64,000 nucleotides of DNA from Streptomyces monomycini (GCF_022271435.1 NZ_JAFIQY010000005.1:307918-371917); one strand, 5' to 3'; positions 1-8,761 are shown, numbered from the stretch's first letter. Notes: generated by a model from the letters alone, not told the origin. Made by a program: numbers and translations.

Positions 1-277
1 TGCCGCAGACGGTGCGGTTGCCGTACATGTCGTTGAGGGTGGCGAAGGTGGAGGCGGTGACCTCCGGGGTGCGGGTCGAAGGGTTGGTGACCATCGGGCC
101 GACGGTCAGGCGTTCGGTGTGTTCCAGAATGCGGCTGTAGATGACGAACGGCTCCTGCCACAGCACACACGAGTCGAAGGTCCAGCCGTGGGTGAAGCCC
201 GCTGCCTCCGCGCGCCGCATGAGGCTGACGACCTGGGAGGCCGGCGGATCGGTTTGCAGAACGAGTCCGAAGTCCAT
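1..277 (-). CDS. LLM-class flavin-dependent oxidoreductase (partial)
   Basis: Only the first 92 codons are present; the gene runs off the left edge. The N-terminus (MDFGLVLQTDPP, then the stretch RRAEAAGFTHGWTFDS and later GPMVTNPSTRTPEVTASTFA) is characteristic of the luciferase-like monooxygenase family that uses F420 or FMN as a TIM-barrel cofactor. The ATG at 277 is preceded by a GGAAGGGG ribosome-binding site. It starts 21 bases after the dihydropyrimidinase stop, so the two are probably one operon. By family knowledge and context it may act on a pyrimidine or hydantoin-type substrate, but the substrate cannot be read from the sequence. Confidence 0.85.
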   Translation of the reverse strand, partial: MDFGLVLQTDPPASQVVSLMRRAEAAGFTHGWTFDSCVLWQEPFVIYSRILEHTERLTVGPMVTNPSTRTPEVTASTFATLNDMYGNRTVCG

Positions 278-298
278 GGTGATAACCCCTTCCGCTGT

Positions 299-1690
299 TC
301 AGTTCAGGTACTGGCAGGTGCCGCGCGGGGTGTAGGCGCCGTGCCCGTCCCGGCCGGTGAACTCGCGCGCGGTGATGACGGGTTCGCCGCGCGACAGGAC
401 CGTCTCGACCCGCCCGGTCAGGCGCCTGCCCTCGTAGGCCGAGTAGTCGACGTTCATGTGGTGGGTGGCCGCCGAGACGGTCTGCTCGGCGTGCGGGTCG
501 TAAATGACGAGGTCGGCGTCGCTGCCCGGCGCGATGGTGCCCTTCTTCGGGTAGAGGCCGAACATCCTGGCCGGGGTCGCGCAGGCGATCTCGATCCAGC
601 GCCGCCGGGTGAGGTGCCCGTCGACGACGGCCTGGTGCAGCAGGTCCATCCGGTTCTCGACGCCCGGCATCCCGTTCGGGATCTTGGAGAAGTCCCCGCG
701 GCCCAGCTCCTTCTGTCCGGTGAAGCAGAACGGGCAGTGGTCCGTGGACACCACCTGGAGGTCGTTCGCGCGCAGGCCGTGCCAGAGTGCCGCCTGGTGC
801 TCCTTCGGCCTCAGCGGGGTGCTGCACACGTACTTCGCGCCTTCGAAGCCGGGTTCGGCGAGGTTGTCCGTCGACAGGAACAGGTACTGCGGACACGTCT
901 CGCCGAAGACCGGCAGGCCCTCGGACCGCGCACGCGTCAGTTCGGCGACCGCTTCCCGCGCCGACACGTGGACGACGTACAGCGGCGCTCCGGCGACCTG
1001 GGCCAGCTTGATCGCGCGATGGGTCGCCTCCGCTTCCAGGAGCGCCTTTCTGACCTCGCCGTGGTATCGCGGGTCGGCCTGGCCGCGCTCCAGCGCCTGC
1101 TGCACGAGCACGTCGATCGCGATGCCGTTCTCGGCGTGCATCATGATCAGGCCGCCGTTGTCACCGGCCCGCTGCATGGCGCGCAGGATCTGTCCGTCGT
1201 CGGAGTAGAAGACGCCCGGATACGCCATGAACAGTTTGAACGAGGTCACGCCTTCGCCCACGAGCCCGTCCATCTCCTTGAGCGTGGACTCGTTCACATC
1301 CGACACGATCATGTGGAAGGCGTAGTCGATCGCGCATCTTCCGTCGGCCTTCGCGTGCCAGGCGTCCAGCCCCTCCCGCAGCGCGGCGCCCTTCGACTGC
1401 ACCGCGAAATCGATGATCGTGGTGGTGCCGCCCCACGCCGCCGCCTTCGTGCCGGTCTCGAAGGTGTCGGAGGAAGCCGTTCCGCCGAACGGGAATTCCA
1501 TGTGGGTGTGGGCATCGACGCCGCCGGGGACGACGTACTTCCCGGTGGCGTCGATGACGCGGTCGGCTGTCCACTGCTGACTGTCCGGTGTGGCCAGTGC
1601 TTCGACGCGGCCGTTCTCGACCAGCACATCGGCGTGCACTTCTTCGGCGGCGGTGACGACCAGGCCGCCGCGGACGACTGTACGGGTCAT
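299..1690 (-). CDS. hydA: Dihydropyrimidinase (D-hydantoinase)
   Basis: The 463-residue amidohydrolase opens the cyclic imide ring of dihydrouracil, dihydrothymine or hydantoins, giving N-carbamoyl amino acids. All binuclear zinc ligands are visible: H61 and H63 in DAHTHME, the lysine to be carbamylated K152 in SFKLFMAYPG, H185 in MMHAENG, H241 in VVHVSA and D317 in STDHCPF. The length is normal for the family. I chose the ATG at 1690, preceded by AAGGGAG, over an upstream in-frame start at 1711 with no clear site. It is followed by the flavin oxidoreductase. The later pathway enzymes (nitrilase and aminotransferase) lie 4.7 kb away on the same strand. Confidence 0.95.
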   Translation of the reverse strand: MTRTVVRGGLVVTAAEEVHADVLVENGRVEALATPDSQQWTADRVIDATGKYVVPGGVDAHTHMEFPFGGTASSDTFETGTKAAAWGGTTTIIDFAVQSKGAALREGLDAWHAKADGRCAIDYAFHMIVSDVNESTLKEMDGLVGEGVTSFKLFMAYPGVFYSDDGQILRAMQRAGDNGGLIMMHAENGIAIDVLVQQALERGQADPRYHGEVRKALLEAEATHRAIKLAQVAGAPLYVVHVSAREAVAELTRARSEGLPVFGETCPQYLFLSTDNLAEPGFEGAKYVCSTPLRPKEHQAALWHGLRANDLQVVSTDHCPFCFTGQKELGRGDFSKIPNGMPGVENRMDLLHQAVVDGHLTRRRWIEIACATPARMFGLYPKKGTIAPGSDADLVIYDPHAEQTVSAATHHMNVDYSAYEGRRLTGRVETVLSRGEPVITAREFTGRDGHGAYTPRGTCQYLN

Positions 1691-1800
1691 GCTTCCGGTT
1701 CTCCCTTCCACACACCAGTGGTGCTCGGCGGCGCCGGAAGGGAGACGGCCCGGGTTGCCGTCCGGGCGGCCCGCCCCAGGTGACGCCGCGTCATGACCGG

Positions 1801-1814
1801 TCTACACCCGTAGA
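1801..1814. promoter_or_regulatory. Inverted repeat TCTAC-N4-GTAGA
   Basis: A short inverted repeat lies in the region between the divergently oriented hydA and first terD genes. A related repeat (TCTACAG-N2-CTGTAGA) lies upstream of the second terD gene at 3320-3335. A shared regulator is an inference from arm similarity only. Confidence 0.3.
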
Positions 1815-2018
1815 GCGCGGCCGTGCAGCCGACCGTAGAAGCATGTCACCCACCGTGGCAACACCATGACCGCAGTTCAGGGGAGCCGGCCGGCGAACGG
1901 GCCGGGTTACTTCACTGATTGCGCAACTCGGGAACCTTGCCCTCGGCCGCCGCGTTGCCCGATGGGGGACAGCACGACACACCGGACCGTACGCACACGC
2001 AACAGGAGACACAGCACC

Positions 2019-2597
2019 ATGGGCGTCAGCCTCAGCAAGGGCCAGAACGTCGTCCTCAACCAGGACGGCACTCCCCTCGCGGACGTCACCGTCGGCCTGG
2101 GCTGGGACGCCCGGCCCACCGCCGGCGCCGACTTCGACCTCGACGCCTCGGCGGTCGTCTGCGGCACCGACCAACGCGTCCTGTCCGACGCGCACTTCGT
2201 CTTCTACAACAACCTGACCAGTCCGGACGGCGCGGTCCGGCACACCGGCGACAACCTCACCGGCGCGGGCGACGGCGACGACGAGCAGATCCTCATCGAC
2301 CTGGACCGGCTCGGCGAGGAGACCGGACAGGTCGTCTTCACCGTCTCCATCCACGACGCCGAGCGGCGCGGCCAGAGCTTCGGCCAGGTCGAGGACGCGT
2401 ACATCCGCGTCGTGGACAACCTGACGGGCCGCGAGATGTGCCGCTACGAGCTGTCGTACGACGCCGCCGGCGAGACGGCGATGGTCTTCGGCGCCCTCTA
2501 CCGGCGCGGCGGCGAATGGAAGTTCCGGGCCATCGGCCAGGGCTACGCGTCGGGTCTGGCCGGTATCGCCACCGACTACGGCGTCAACGTCGGCTGA
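2019..2597 (+). CDS. TerD family protein
   Basis: This 192-residue protein belongs to the TerD/CABP1 family, small calcium-binding beta-sandwich proteins associated with tellurite resistance and stress responses. The N-terminus MGVSLSKGQNVVL and the acidic stretch DFDLDASAV are diagnostic, and the acidic residues there and around TGDNLTG correspond to the family's calcium sites. The ATG at 2019 has an AGGAGA site 9 bases upstream; upstream in-frame codons lack family similarity. It converges on a second, clearly diverged terD gene and shares a hairpin terminator with it. No terB, terC or terZ is visible nearby, so the role in tellurite resistance is uncertain. Confidence 0.92.
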   Translation: MGVSLSKGQNVVLNQDGTPLADVTVGLGWDARPTAGADFDLDASAVVCGTDQRVLSDAHFVFYNNLTSPDGAVRHTGDNLTGAGDGDDEQILIDLDRLGEETGQVVFTVSIHDAERRGQSFGQVEDAYIRVVDNLTGREMCRYELSYDAAGETAMVFGALYRRGGEWKFRAIGQGYASGLAGIATDYGVNVG

Positions 2598-2625
2598 CCC
2601 CGTACGCGAAAGGGCCCGTACGCGA

Positions 2626-2654
2626 AAGGGCGCGCCCGGGAGGGGCGCGCCCTT
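2626..2654. terminator. Bidirectional hairpin terminator between the two terD genes
   Basis: An 11-bp perfect stem (AAGGGCGCGCC pairing with GGCGCGCCCTT, 7-base loop) sits in the 66-bp gap between the convergent genes. Just before it a 15-base segment (CCGTACGCGAAAGGG) occurs twice in tandem. Confidence 0.75.
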
Positions 2655-2663
2655 CAGCCGTGC

Positions 2664-3245
2664 TTACAGGTGCGAGGCGATGGCCGGCATCAGGTCCTGG
2701 AAGGTGCGGCCGTTGGCGGGCTCACCGATGGCGGCCATCTCCCAGCCGCCGCCGGCCCGGCGCACCTTCGCCATGATCTGCGCGGTGTACGGGCCGCCGC
2801 CGGTCAGGGTGTAGCGGGCCATCTCCTGGCCGTTGGTCTCGTCCACCAGGCGGCAGAACGCGTTCTGCACCTCGGCGAAGGTCTGCCCGGTGAAGGAGTT
2901 CACCGTGAAGACGATCTGGTCGACGCGGGCGGGCACCCGCTGGAGGTCGACGAGGATCGCCTCGTCGTCGCCGCCCTGGCCCGCGCCGCCCACCAGGTTG
3001 TCACCGGTGTGGCGCACCGAGCCGTCGTCGCTGATCAGGTGCTGGAAGAAGACGACGTCGACGGGCTCCTGCCCGGCGAAGAGGACGGCCGAGGCGTCCA
3101 GGTCGATCTCGCGGGCCATCAGCTTGGCGAGGAAGCCCTTGCGGGCGGCGGCCTGCCAGCCGAGTCCCATCCGTACGACGCTGAGCTCGCCTCCGCCGGA
3201 CTTGCTCAGACTGATCTTCTGACCCTTGTCCAGGTTCACGGTCAT
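2664..3245 (-). CDS. TerD family protein (second copy)
   Basis: The 193-residue protein carries the TerD signature: MTVNLDKGQKISLSK at the N-terminus, MGLGWQ, and the acidic EIDLDASAVLF motif. An insertion near residue 35 (ARKGFLAKLM) separates it from the other copy, which fits the TerD/TerZ subfamily rather than recent duplication. The ATG at 3245 has a GGAG site about 11 bases upstream. Its promoter region holds a TCTACAG-N2-CTGTAGA inverted repeat. It faces the first terD gene tail to tail. A stress-related calcium-binding role is inferred from the family. Confidence 0.92.
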   Translation of the reverse strand: MTVNLDKGQKISLSKSGGGELSVVRMGLGWQAAARKGFLAKLMAREIDLDASAVLFAGQEPVDVVFFQHLISDDGSVRHTGDNLVGGAGQGGDDEAILVDLQRVPARVDQIVFTVNSFTGQTFAEVQNAFCRLVDETNGQEMARYTLTGGGPYTAQIMAKVRRAGGGWEMAAIGEPANGRTFQDLMPAIASHL

Positions 3246-3319
3246 GTGCTGTCACTCCTGCGTCGGGATGGCGTGCCTTGGGCAGGCGGCGGCCGTCGCC
3301 ACCGGCCGGGGATCAAAAA

Positions 3320-3335
3320 TCTACAGCACTGTAGA
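3320..3335. promoter_or_regulatory. Inverted repeat TCTACAG-N2-CTGTAGA upstream of second terD
   Basis: Seven-base arms with a 2-base centre lie 75 bp upstream of the terD start. The TACA/TGTA half sites resemble BlaI/MecI/CopY-type operators known from actinobacteria. No such regulator is encoded in this window, so the assignment is tentative. Confidence 0.35.
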
Positions 3336-3513
3336 GGTAATGGAGAAGTAAAGAAACGCACAGTGGAGCGGGTGGGCACAAGTGCCCGACGGGCGGTACG
3401 GACGGCGGACGCCGGGCGCTGTGCGCTTGGCGGGCCCCGCCGGAATGCTCACAGCGGGGCCCAGTCGTACGGTACCCAGCCGGGCGCCCGCACAACAGGG
3501 CGCGTCGCCGCTT

Positions 3514-4431
3514 TCACGGCACCGGGGCCACCCGCTCCGCGCGGACGGCGGGCTGCTCCGCGTGGGCGCCCGGCCGCTCCGCGAGGCGCGCGTCCGGCTC
3601 CGCCGCCCCTTCCGCCAGCCGGCGCAGCGCCCGCGCCGACGGCGACCCGGGTTCGGCGTGGTAGGTGACCAGCTGCTGGTCCGGGTCGGCCGGCAGGGCG
3701 AGCGTCTCGTACGCGAGGGACAGCGGCCCCACCACCGGGTGCGTCAGCCGCTTCGTGCCGAAGCCCTTGTCCTGGACGTCGTGGGCCGCCCAGATCCGCC
3801 GGAAGTCCGCACTGCGCGCGGACAGCTCGTCGATCAGCGCGCACAGCTTCGGGTCCTCCGGGAACCGGCCGACGTCACGCCGCAGGTGGGCGACGACATG
3901 CGCCGCCTTCTCCGCCCAGTCGGCGTACAGCTCGCGCGCCGCCGGGGCGAGGAAGAGCTGCCAGGCCATGTTGCGCTCCTCGGCCGGCATCGCGGCGAAG
4001 TCACCGAGGAGTGCGCGGCCGAGCCGGTTCCAGCCGAGGATGTCCAGCCGCCGCCCGACCACGTACGCGGGGACGCCCTCCATCGCGTCGATCAGGTCCT
4101 GGAAGGCGGGACGGATCCGCTGCGGCGAGAGAGCGGGGCGCAGGCGCCGGGAGGCCGGCCTGGCCAGGTGGGTCAGGTGGGAGCGCTCGGCCCGGGTCAG
4201 CCGCAGCACGTCCGCTATCGCGTCCAGCACCGCCGTGGAGACGTTCTGCCCCCGTCCCTGTTCAAGCCGTATGTAGTACGCCACACTGACCCCGGCCAGC
4301 TGTGCCAGCTCCTCCCGTCGCAGGCCGGGCACCCTGCGGCGCCCGCCATGGTGGGCCAGACCGACGTCCTCCGGCTGGAGCCTGGCGCGGCGGGAGCGGA
4401 GGAATTCGCTCAGTTCGGTGCGCTGGTCCAT
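3514..4431 (-). CDS. XRE-family regulator with MmyB-like ligand-binding domain
   Basis: The 305-residue protein has an N-terminal helix-turn-helix (LRREELAQLAGVSVAYYIRLEQGR, split here as LRREELAQLAGVS and YYIRLEQGRG, roughly residues 30-60). A long C-terminal domain of the MmyB-like ligand-binding type follows, rich in Trp and Arg (LDILGWNRLGRALLGDF, NMAWQLF). The start at 4431 was chosen because MDQRTELSEFLRSRRARL is the canonical family N-terminus; upstream codons are Arg/Pro-rich and unconserved. It is divergent from the adjacent zinc alcohol dehydrogenase, a typical arrangement in which such regulators control the neighbouring oxidoreductase. That regulation is inferred. Confidence 0.9.
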   Translation of the reverse strand: MDQRTELSEFLRSRRARLQPEDVGLAHHGGRRRVPGLRREELAQLAGVSVAYYIRLEQGRGQNVSTAVLDAIADVLRLTRAERSHLTHLARPASRRLRPALSPQRIRPAFQDLIDAMEGVPAYVVGRRLDILGWNRLGRALLGDFAAMPAEERNMAWQLFLAPAARELYADWAEKAAHVVAHLRRDVGRFPEDPKLCALIDELSARSADFRRIWAAHDVQDKGFGTKRLTHPVVGPLSLAYETLALPADPDQQLVTYHAEPGSPSARALRRLAEGAAEPDARLAERPGAHAEQPAVRAERVAPVP

Positions 4432-4659
4432 CCCTGAATTATGACGGGCGCCGCCCGGAACGCGGCACCGGCGGCAGCCGGGCCCCGGGCGCCGTACGGT
4501 CAGGAGCACCGGCCACCGTACGTTCCGTGCCGCCGGCCACCGCATCGCCGGGGCGACGGCCGCCGTACCGCCAGGGTGGTTTTCGCAGTAGTAGGAACGC
4601 CGAGCGTAGGCTCAGCAGGGCACTGGTTGCTCCGGGCACACAAGTCCACCCTGGAGAAC

Positions 4660-5715
4660 ATGAACCGCACCTCTGTTCCCGCATACGCAGCTCCCGCCCC
4701 GAAGGCTCCGCTGGAGCGCACCACCATCGAGCGCCGGGAGACGGGCGCGCACGACATCGTCATCGACATCAAGTTCGCGGGCATCTGCCACTCCGACATC
4801 CACACCGTGCGGGCGGAGTGGGGCGACGGCGGGCACTTCCCGATCGTCCCCGGCCACGAGATCGCGGGCGTGGTCAGCGAGGTCGGCTCCGAGGTGACCC
4901 GCTACGCGGTCGGCGACCGGGTCGGCGTCGGCTGCTTCGTCGACTCCTGCCGGACGTGCGAGAACTGCCTGGCCGGCCTCCAGCAGTACTGCACCGGCGA
5001 GCTGGGCCAGGTCGGCACGTACAACGCCGTCGGCCGGGACGGGGTGGCCACCCAGGGCGGCTACTCCACCCACCTCGTCATCGACGAGAACTACGCGCTG
5101 AGCATTCCGGACAGCCTGCCGCTGGACGCCGCCGCGCCGCTGCTGTGCGCCGGCATCACCCTGTACTCGCCGCTGGCGCACTGGAAGGCCGGCCCCGGCA
5201 AGAAGGTCGCCGTGGTGGGCCTCGGCGGCCTCGGCCACATGGGCGTCAAGATCGCGCACGCGATGGGTGCCGAGGTCACCGTACTGAGCCAGTCGCTGCG
5301 CAAGCAGGAGGACGGCCTGCGGCTCGGCGCCGACCACTACTACGCCACGTCCGACCCGGAGACCTTCGAGAAGCTGGCGAACAGCTTCGACCTGATCGTC
5401 AACACCGTCTCCGCGGAGCTCGACCTCAACGCCTACCTGGGCCTGCTGCGCACCGACGGCACCCTCGTCCAGCTCGGCGTGCCGGAGCACCCGCTGCCCG
5501 TCGCGCCGTTCGCCCTGATCGGCAACCGCCGGTCCTTCGCCGGCTCGCTGATCGGCGGCCTCCAGGAGACCCAGGAGATGCTGGACTTCTGCGGCGAGCA
5601 CGGCATCACCTCGGAGATCGAGGTGATCGCCGCGGACCGGATCAACGAGGCGTACGAGCGGGTGCTCGCCAGCGACGTCCGCTACCGCTTCGTGATCGAC
5701 ACCGCGACGATCTGA
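4660..5715 (+). CDS. Zinc-dependent NAD(P) alcohol dehydrogenase
   Basis: The 351-residue medium-chain dehydrogenase is of the cinnamyl-alcohol/YahK type. Catalytic zinc ligands are C43 (GICHSDIH) and H66-E67 (PGHE). The structural zinc lobe is C97, C100, C103 and C111. The Rossmann motif [11 protein letters not shown] follows. It should reduce aldehydes to alcohols with NADPH; the physiological substrate is unknown. The ATG at 4660 has GGAG only 3 bases upstream, closer than ideal, but family similarity begins here. It is divergent from the XRE regulator and followed by two strong hairpins. Confidence 0.92.
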   Translation: MNRTSVPAYAAPAPKAPLERTTIERRETGAHDIVIDIKFAGICHSDIHTVRAEWGDGGHFPIVPGHEIAGVVSEVGSEVTRYAVGDRVGVGCFVDSCRTCENCLAGLQQYCTGELGQVGTYNAVGRDGVATQGGYSTHLVIDENYALSIPDSLPLDAAAPLLCAGITLYSPLAHWKAGPGKKVAVVGLGGLGHMGVKIAHAMGAEVTVLSQSLRKQEDGLRLGADHYYATSDPETFEKLANSFDLIVNTVSAELDLNAYLGLLRTDGTLVQLGVPEHPLPVAPFALIGNRRSFAGSLIGGLQETQEMLDFCGEHGITSEIEVIAADRINEAYERVLASDVRYRFVIDTATI

Positions 5716-5738
5716 CAGCGCCGATCCGTCGGCCTGAC

Positions 5739-5791
5739 GGCCGCGGGGCCCGGCCCCGCGGCCCGGGGTGCCGTCGCGGCGGCACCCCGGG
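5739..5791. terminator. Two overlapping GC-rich hairpins after the alcohol dehydrogenase
   Basis: The first is an 11-bp perfect stem at 5739-5749/5753-5763 with a 3-base loop. The second is a 12-bp perfect stem at 5762-5773/5780-5791 with a 6-base loop. The last base pairs of the first arm overlap the second, so only one can form fully. There is no U-tract, as is common in streptomycetes. Confidence 0.75.
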
Positions 5792-5905
5792 GTCGCCGTC
5801 GGCGTGGCCCGGACGACACTCGGAGATCACCGTGGGTACTGTCCCGGCGACAGGTTCCGTGCTACCTTCGAATCAGTTGCAGTTTTGGTACCCATAAACG
5901 TTATG

Positions 5906-5936
5906 TGCGCCTGACGGTATGTGACCGTCAGGCGCA
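5906..5936 (+). promoter_or_regulatory. Perfect 13-bp hairpin in the cspA leader region
   Basis: TGCGCCTGACGGT pairs perfectly with ACCGTCAGGCGCA across a 5-base loop and is followed by TTTGTTTT. It lies 100 bases upstream of the cold-shock gene, just after an AT-rich stretch (5877-5905) that could hold the promoter. The alcohol dehydrogenase already has its own terminators 115 bases earlier, so this hairpin more likely belongs to the cspA leader, as an attenuator or stabilising structure. Confidence 0.5.
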
Positions 5937-6035
5937 TTTGTTTTCTGCCGGTCTCATCCGGATGGGCTCAATTGCGGCGACCCTGGAAACCGCGCAGTGC
6001 GGATTCCTCAACTGCCTCGATCGAAGGATACAGAC

Positions 6036-6239
6036 ATGGCAACCGGCACCGTGAAGTGGTTCAACTCCGAAAAGGGCTTCGGCTTCATCGAGCAGGACGG
6101 CGGCGGCGCCGACGTCTTCGCCCACTACTCGAACATCCAGGCTCAGGGCTTCCGTGAGCTCGTCGAGGGCCAGAAGGTCTCCTTCGACGTCACGCAGGGC
6201 CAGAAGGGCCCGCAGGCCGAGAACATCGTTCTCGCCTGA
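6036..6239 (+). CDS. cspA: Cold-shock protein, CspA family
   Basis: This 67-residue single OB-fold protein binds single-stranded RNA and DNA and acts as an RNA chaperone. Both nucleic-acid-binding motifs are present: RNP1 as KGFGFIEQ and RNP2 as [16 protein letters not shown] is the canonical start, with an AAGGA site 9 bases upstream. The long leader (over 100 bases, containing a perfect hairpin) fits genes of this family, which are controlled at the mRNA level. It is monocistronic, ending in a classic terminator. Confidence 0.97.
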   Translation: MATGTVKWFNSEKGFGFIEQDGGGADVFAHYSNIQAQGFRELVEGQKVSFDVTQGQKGPQAENIVLA

Positions 6240-6300
6240 CGACGGCGCGCAGGCCGGCCGGTCCCAGCGGACCGCCGCCGCGACCGTAGGACTGCGTAGG

Positions 6301-6353
6301 CGCGAGCCGGAGCTTCACCCGAGAGGTGAAGTTTCCGGCTCGCGTCTTTTTTT
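6301..6353 (+). terminator. Rho-independent terminator of cspA
   Basis: A long stem (GCGAGCCGGAGCTTCAC opposite GTGAAGTTTCCGGCTCGC, with one small mismatch) is followed by CTTTTTTT. It is the only textbook U-tract terminator in the window. Confidence 0.9.
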
Positions 6354-6416
6354 GCACGGCTAGGGAATTTCCCAGGTCGGAACCGGCCGGAACCGGTCCG
6401 AACCGGCCGGTTCACT

Positions 6417-7763
6417 TCAGGCGGACGACAGTCCGTGTTCGGCCGCCCGCAAGGAGTCCGTCAGGATCGCGGCGCCTTCCGCCGCCTCCTCGGCGGTCAG
6501 GGACAGCGGGGGCGCGATCCGCAGCACGGCGCCCGACAGGCCACCCTTGCCGATGAGCAGGCCGCGCTCCCTGGCGGCCTCCACGACGAGGTTCGCCGCC
6601 TGCGGCGACGGTTCCCCGGTGTCCGGCGCCACCAGTTCGACACCGATCATCAGACCGCGCCCGCGCACCTCCCGTACGGTCCCGAGCCCGGCGCCGGCCG
6701 CCCGCAGCCGCTCGATGAGCAGCCCGCCGACGCGCCGGGCGTTGCCCTGGAGGTCGTGTTCGAGGAGATGGCCGAGGTTGGCCAGGGCCGCCGCCATGGT
6801 GACCGGGCTGCCGCCGAACGTGGAGATGGAGTTCGCGCCGAGGCAGTTCATCACCTCCGCGCGGGCGACGACACCACCGACGGACATGCCGTTGCCGATG
6901 CCCTTGGCGAAGGTCAGCAGGTCGGGCGGGCCGTTGCCGTCGTGGGCCTGCCAGCCCCAGAAGTGGTCGCCGGTGCGGCCCCAGCCGGTCTGCACCTCGT
7001 CGGAGATCCACAGGATGCCATGCCGGTCCAGCACCTCGCGGAAGGCCGCGTAGAGCCCGTCGGGCGGCGAGGTGAAGCCGCCGACGCCCTGCACCGGCTC
7101 GGCGATCAGCGCGGCGACGTTCGCCGTCTGGCCGAGCATGTCCTCCAGGTCGGCGACGCAGGCGTCGATGTACGCGGCGTCGGACAGCCCGGCGTACGGA
7201 CCCCGGCCGCGCACGCCACCGTGCACGTACAGCGTCTGGAGCGGCGAGAGGCCGGTCGGTGACCAGCTGGCGTTGCCGGTGATGCCGACGGCCGAGAAGG
7301 ACCGGCCGTGGTAGCTGTTGCGCATCGCCAGGATCTGGTTCGAGCCCCGGTACGCCGTCGCCAGCAGGAGCGCGGTGTCGTTCGCCTCCGTACCGGAGGT
7401 GGTGAAGAAGACCCGGGCGTCGGGGATGCCGGAGAGCGCGGCGATCCGCTCCGCCAGGCCCACCATGGGACGGGACAGGTAGAGCGTCGAGGTGTGCAGG
7501 ATGCGGCCCGCCTGGACGGCGACCGCCTTGGTCACCTCGGGCAGCGCGTGGGCGGTCATGGTGGTGAGGATGCCGCCGAAGAAGTCCAGGTAGCGGTTGC
7601 CGTCCGCGTCCCAGACGTGGCGGCCCTCGCCGTGCGTCAGCTCGATGGGCCGCTCGTACAGCAGGGTGAGCCAGTCCGGCAGGACGGCGCGGTGCCGGGA
7701 GCGCAGGTCCGCGTCCGGCGCGGCGGCCCCGGCGCCGTCCGAAGGCGTGTGCCGCGCTGTCAC
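6417..7763 (-). CDS. Class III PLP-dependent omega-aminotransferase
   Basis: The 448-residue fold-type I aminotransferase probably transfers the amino group of beta-alanine or beta-aminoisobutyrate, the last step of reductive pyrimidine breakdown. Visible motifs are GTEANDTALLLA near the phosphate site, DEVQTGWGRTG with the cofactor-ring Asp, and the PLP lysine in TFAKGIGNG. I chose the GTG at 7763 because its GTGA overlaps the nitrilase stop by 4 bases, showing translational coupling; an ATG at 7817 would extend 54 bases into the nitrilase gene. The substrate is inferred from the nitrilase partner and the nearby dihydropyrimidinase. Confidence 0.92.
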   Translation of the reverse strand: MTARHTPSDGAGAAAPDADLRSRHRAVLPDWLTLLYERPIELTHGEGRHVWDADGNRYLDFFGGILTTMTAHALPEVTKAVAVQAGRILHTSTLYLSRPMVGLAERIAALSGIPDARVFFTTSGTEANDTALLLATAYRGSNQILAMRNSYHGRSFSAVGITGNASWSPTGLSPLQTLYVHGGVRGRGPYAGLSDAAYIDACVADLEDMLGQTANVAALIAEPVQGVGGFTSPPDGLYAAFREVLDRHGILWISDEVQTGWGRTGDHFWGWQAHDGNGPPDLLTFAKGIGNGMSVGGVVARAEVMNCLGANSISTFGGSPVTMAAALANLGHLLEHDLQGNARRVGGLLIERLRAAGAGLGTVREVRGRGLMIGVELVAPDTGEPSPQAANLVVEAARERGLLIGKGGLSGAVLRIAPPLSLTAEEAAEGAAILTDSLRAAEHGLSSA

Positions 7764-8614
7764 GGCTGGACCAGGCCCTCGTATGCGTCGGGGCGGCGGT
7801 CCCGGTAGAAGGCCCACTGCTGCCGCACCTCGTCGATCAGACCGAAGTCCAGGTCGCGGACGACCAGTTCCTCCTTGGTGTCGCTGGCGACGTCGCCGAC
7901 GAACTGCCCGCGCGGGTCGACGAAGTAGCTCGTCCCGTAGAAGTCGTTGTCGCCGTACTCCTCCACGCCGACCCTGTTGATCGCCGCGACGAAGTACTCG
8001 TTGGCCACCGCGGCGGCGGGCTGTTCCAGCTGCCAGAGGTAGGCGGACAGGCCGCGCGAGGTGGCGGAGGGGTTGTAGACGAGCTGCGCGCCGTTCAGGC
8101 CCAGCTGGCGCCAGCCCTCGGGGAAGTGGCGGTCGTAGCAGATGTAGACGCCGATCCGGCCCACGGCGGTGTCGAAGACCGGCCAGCCGAGGTTTCCCGG
8201 CTTGAAGTAGTACTTCTCCCAGAAGCCCTTGACCTGAGGGATGTGGTGCTTGCGGTAGGTGCCGAGCACGGTGCCGTCGGCGTCGATGACGGCGGCGGTG
8301 TTGTAGTAGAAGCCGGACTGCTCGACCTCGAAGACCGGCACCACGATCACCATGCCGGTCTCGCGGGCCAGCTCCTGCATCCGGCGGGTGGTGGGGCCGT
8401 CCGGCACCGGCTCGGCCCAGCGGTAGTGCTCCGGCTCCTGCACCTGGCAGAAGTACGGGGCGTTGAAGACCTCTTGGAAGCCGATCACCTGCGCGCCCTG
8501 TGCGGCCGCCGCCCTGGCGTGTTCCTCGTGCTTCGCGATCATCGAATCGGTGTCGCCGGTCCAGGACGCCTGAACCAGTGCGGCGCGTACGACGTTACGG
8601 ACAACATCGGCCAT
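7760..8614 (-). CDS. Nitrilase-superfamily hydrolase, beta-ureidopropionase-like
   Basis: The 284-residue carbon-nitrogen hydrolase has the Glu-Lys-Cys triad: E48 in GFQEVFNAPYF, K122 in YRKHHIP and C159 in YICYDRHFPEG. The HFPEG context and the insertion RKHHIPQVKGFWEKYYF match the N-carbamoyl-beta-alanine/N-carbamoyl amino acid amidohydrolase subgroup, which hydrolyses the dihydropyrimidinase product to beta-alanine, CO2 and ammonia. The ATG at 8614 has an AAGGAG site at ideal distance. It is the first gene of a two-gene operon with the aminotransferase, sharing a 4-base overlap. Confidence 0.93.
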   Translation of the reverse strand: MADVVRNVVRAALVQASWTGDTDSMIAKHEEHARAAAAQGAQVIGFQEVFNAPYFCQVQEPEHYRWAEPVPDGPTTRRMQELARETGMVIVVPVFEVEQSGFYYNTAAVIDADGTVLGTYRKHHIPQVKGFWEKYYFKPGNLGWPVFDTAVGRIGVYICYDRHFPEGWRQLGLNGAQLVYNPSATSRGLSAYLWQLEQPAAAVANEYFVAAINRVGVEEYGDNDFYGTSYFVDPRGQFVGDVASDTKEELVVRDLDFGLIDEVRQQWAFYRDRRPDAYEGLVQP

Positions 8615-8761
8615 GAGCTGCTCCTTCGTCGAGCCGTCGGCCACGGGCCATGCGGATCTACGCGTGTGGAGGCGACCGTAGGCCTCGTGCGGCGGCGAGG
8701 CAAGACCATCCCCCGTGCGGGCGGGACGCGGGCCGGGCGGACGCGGGACTGCGGAACGCGG

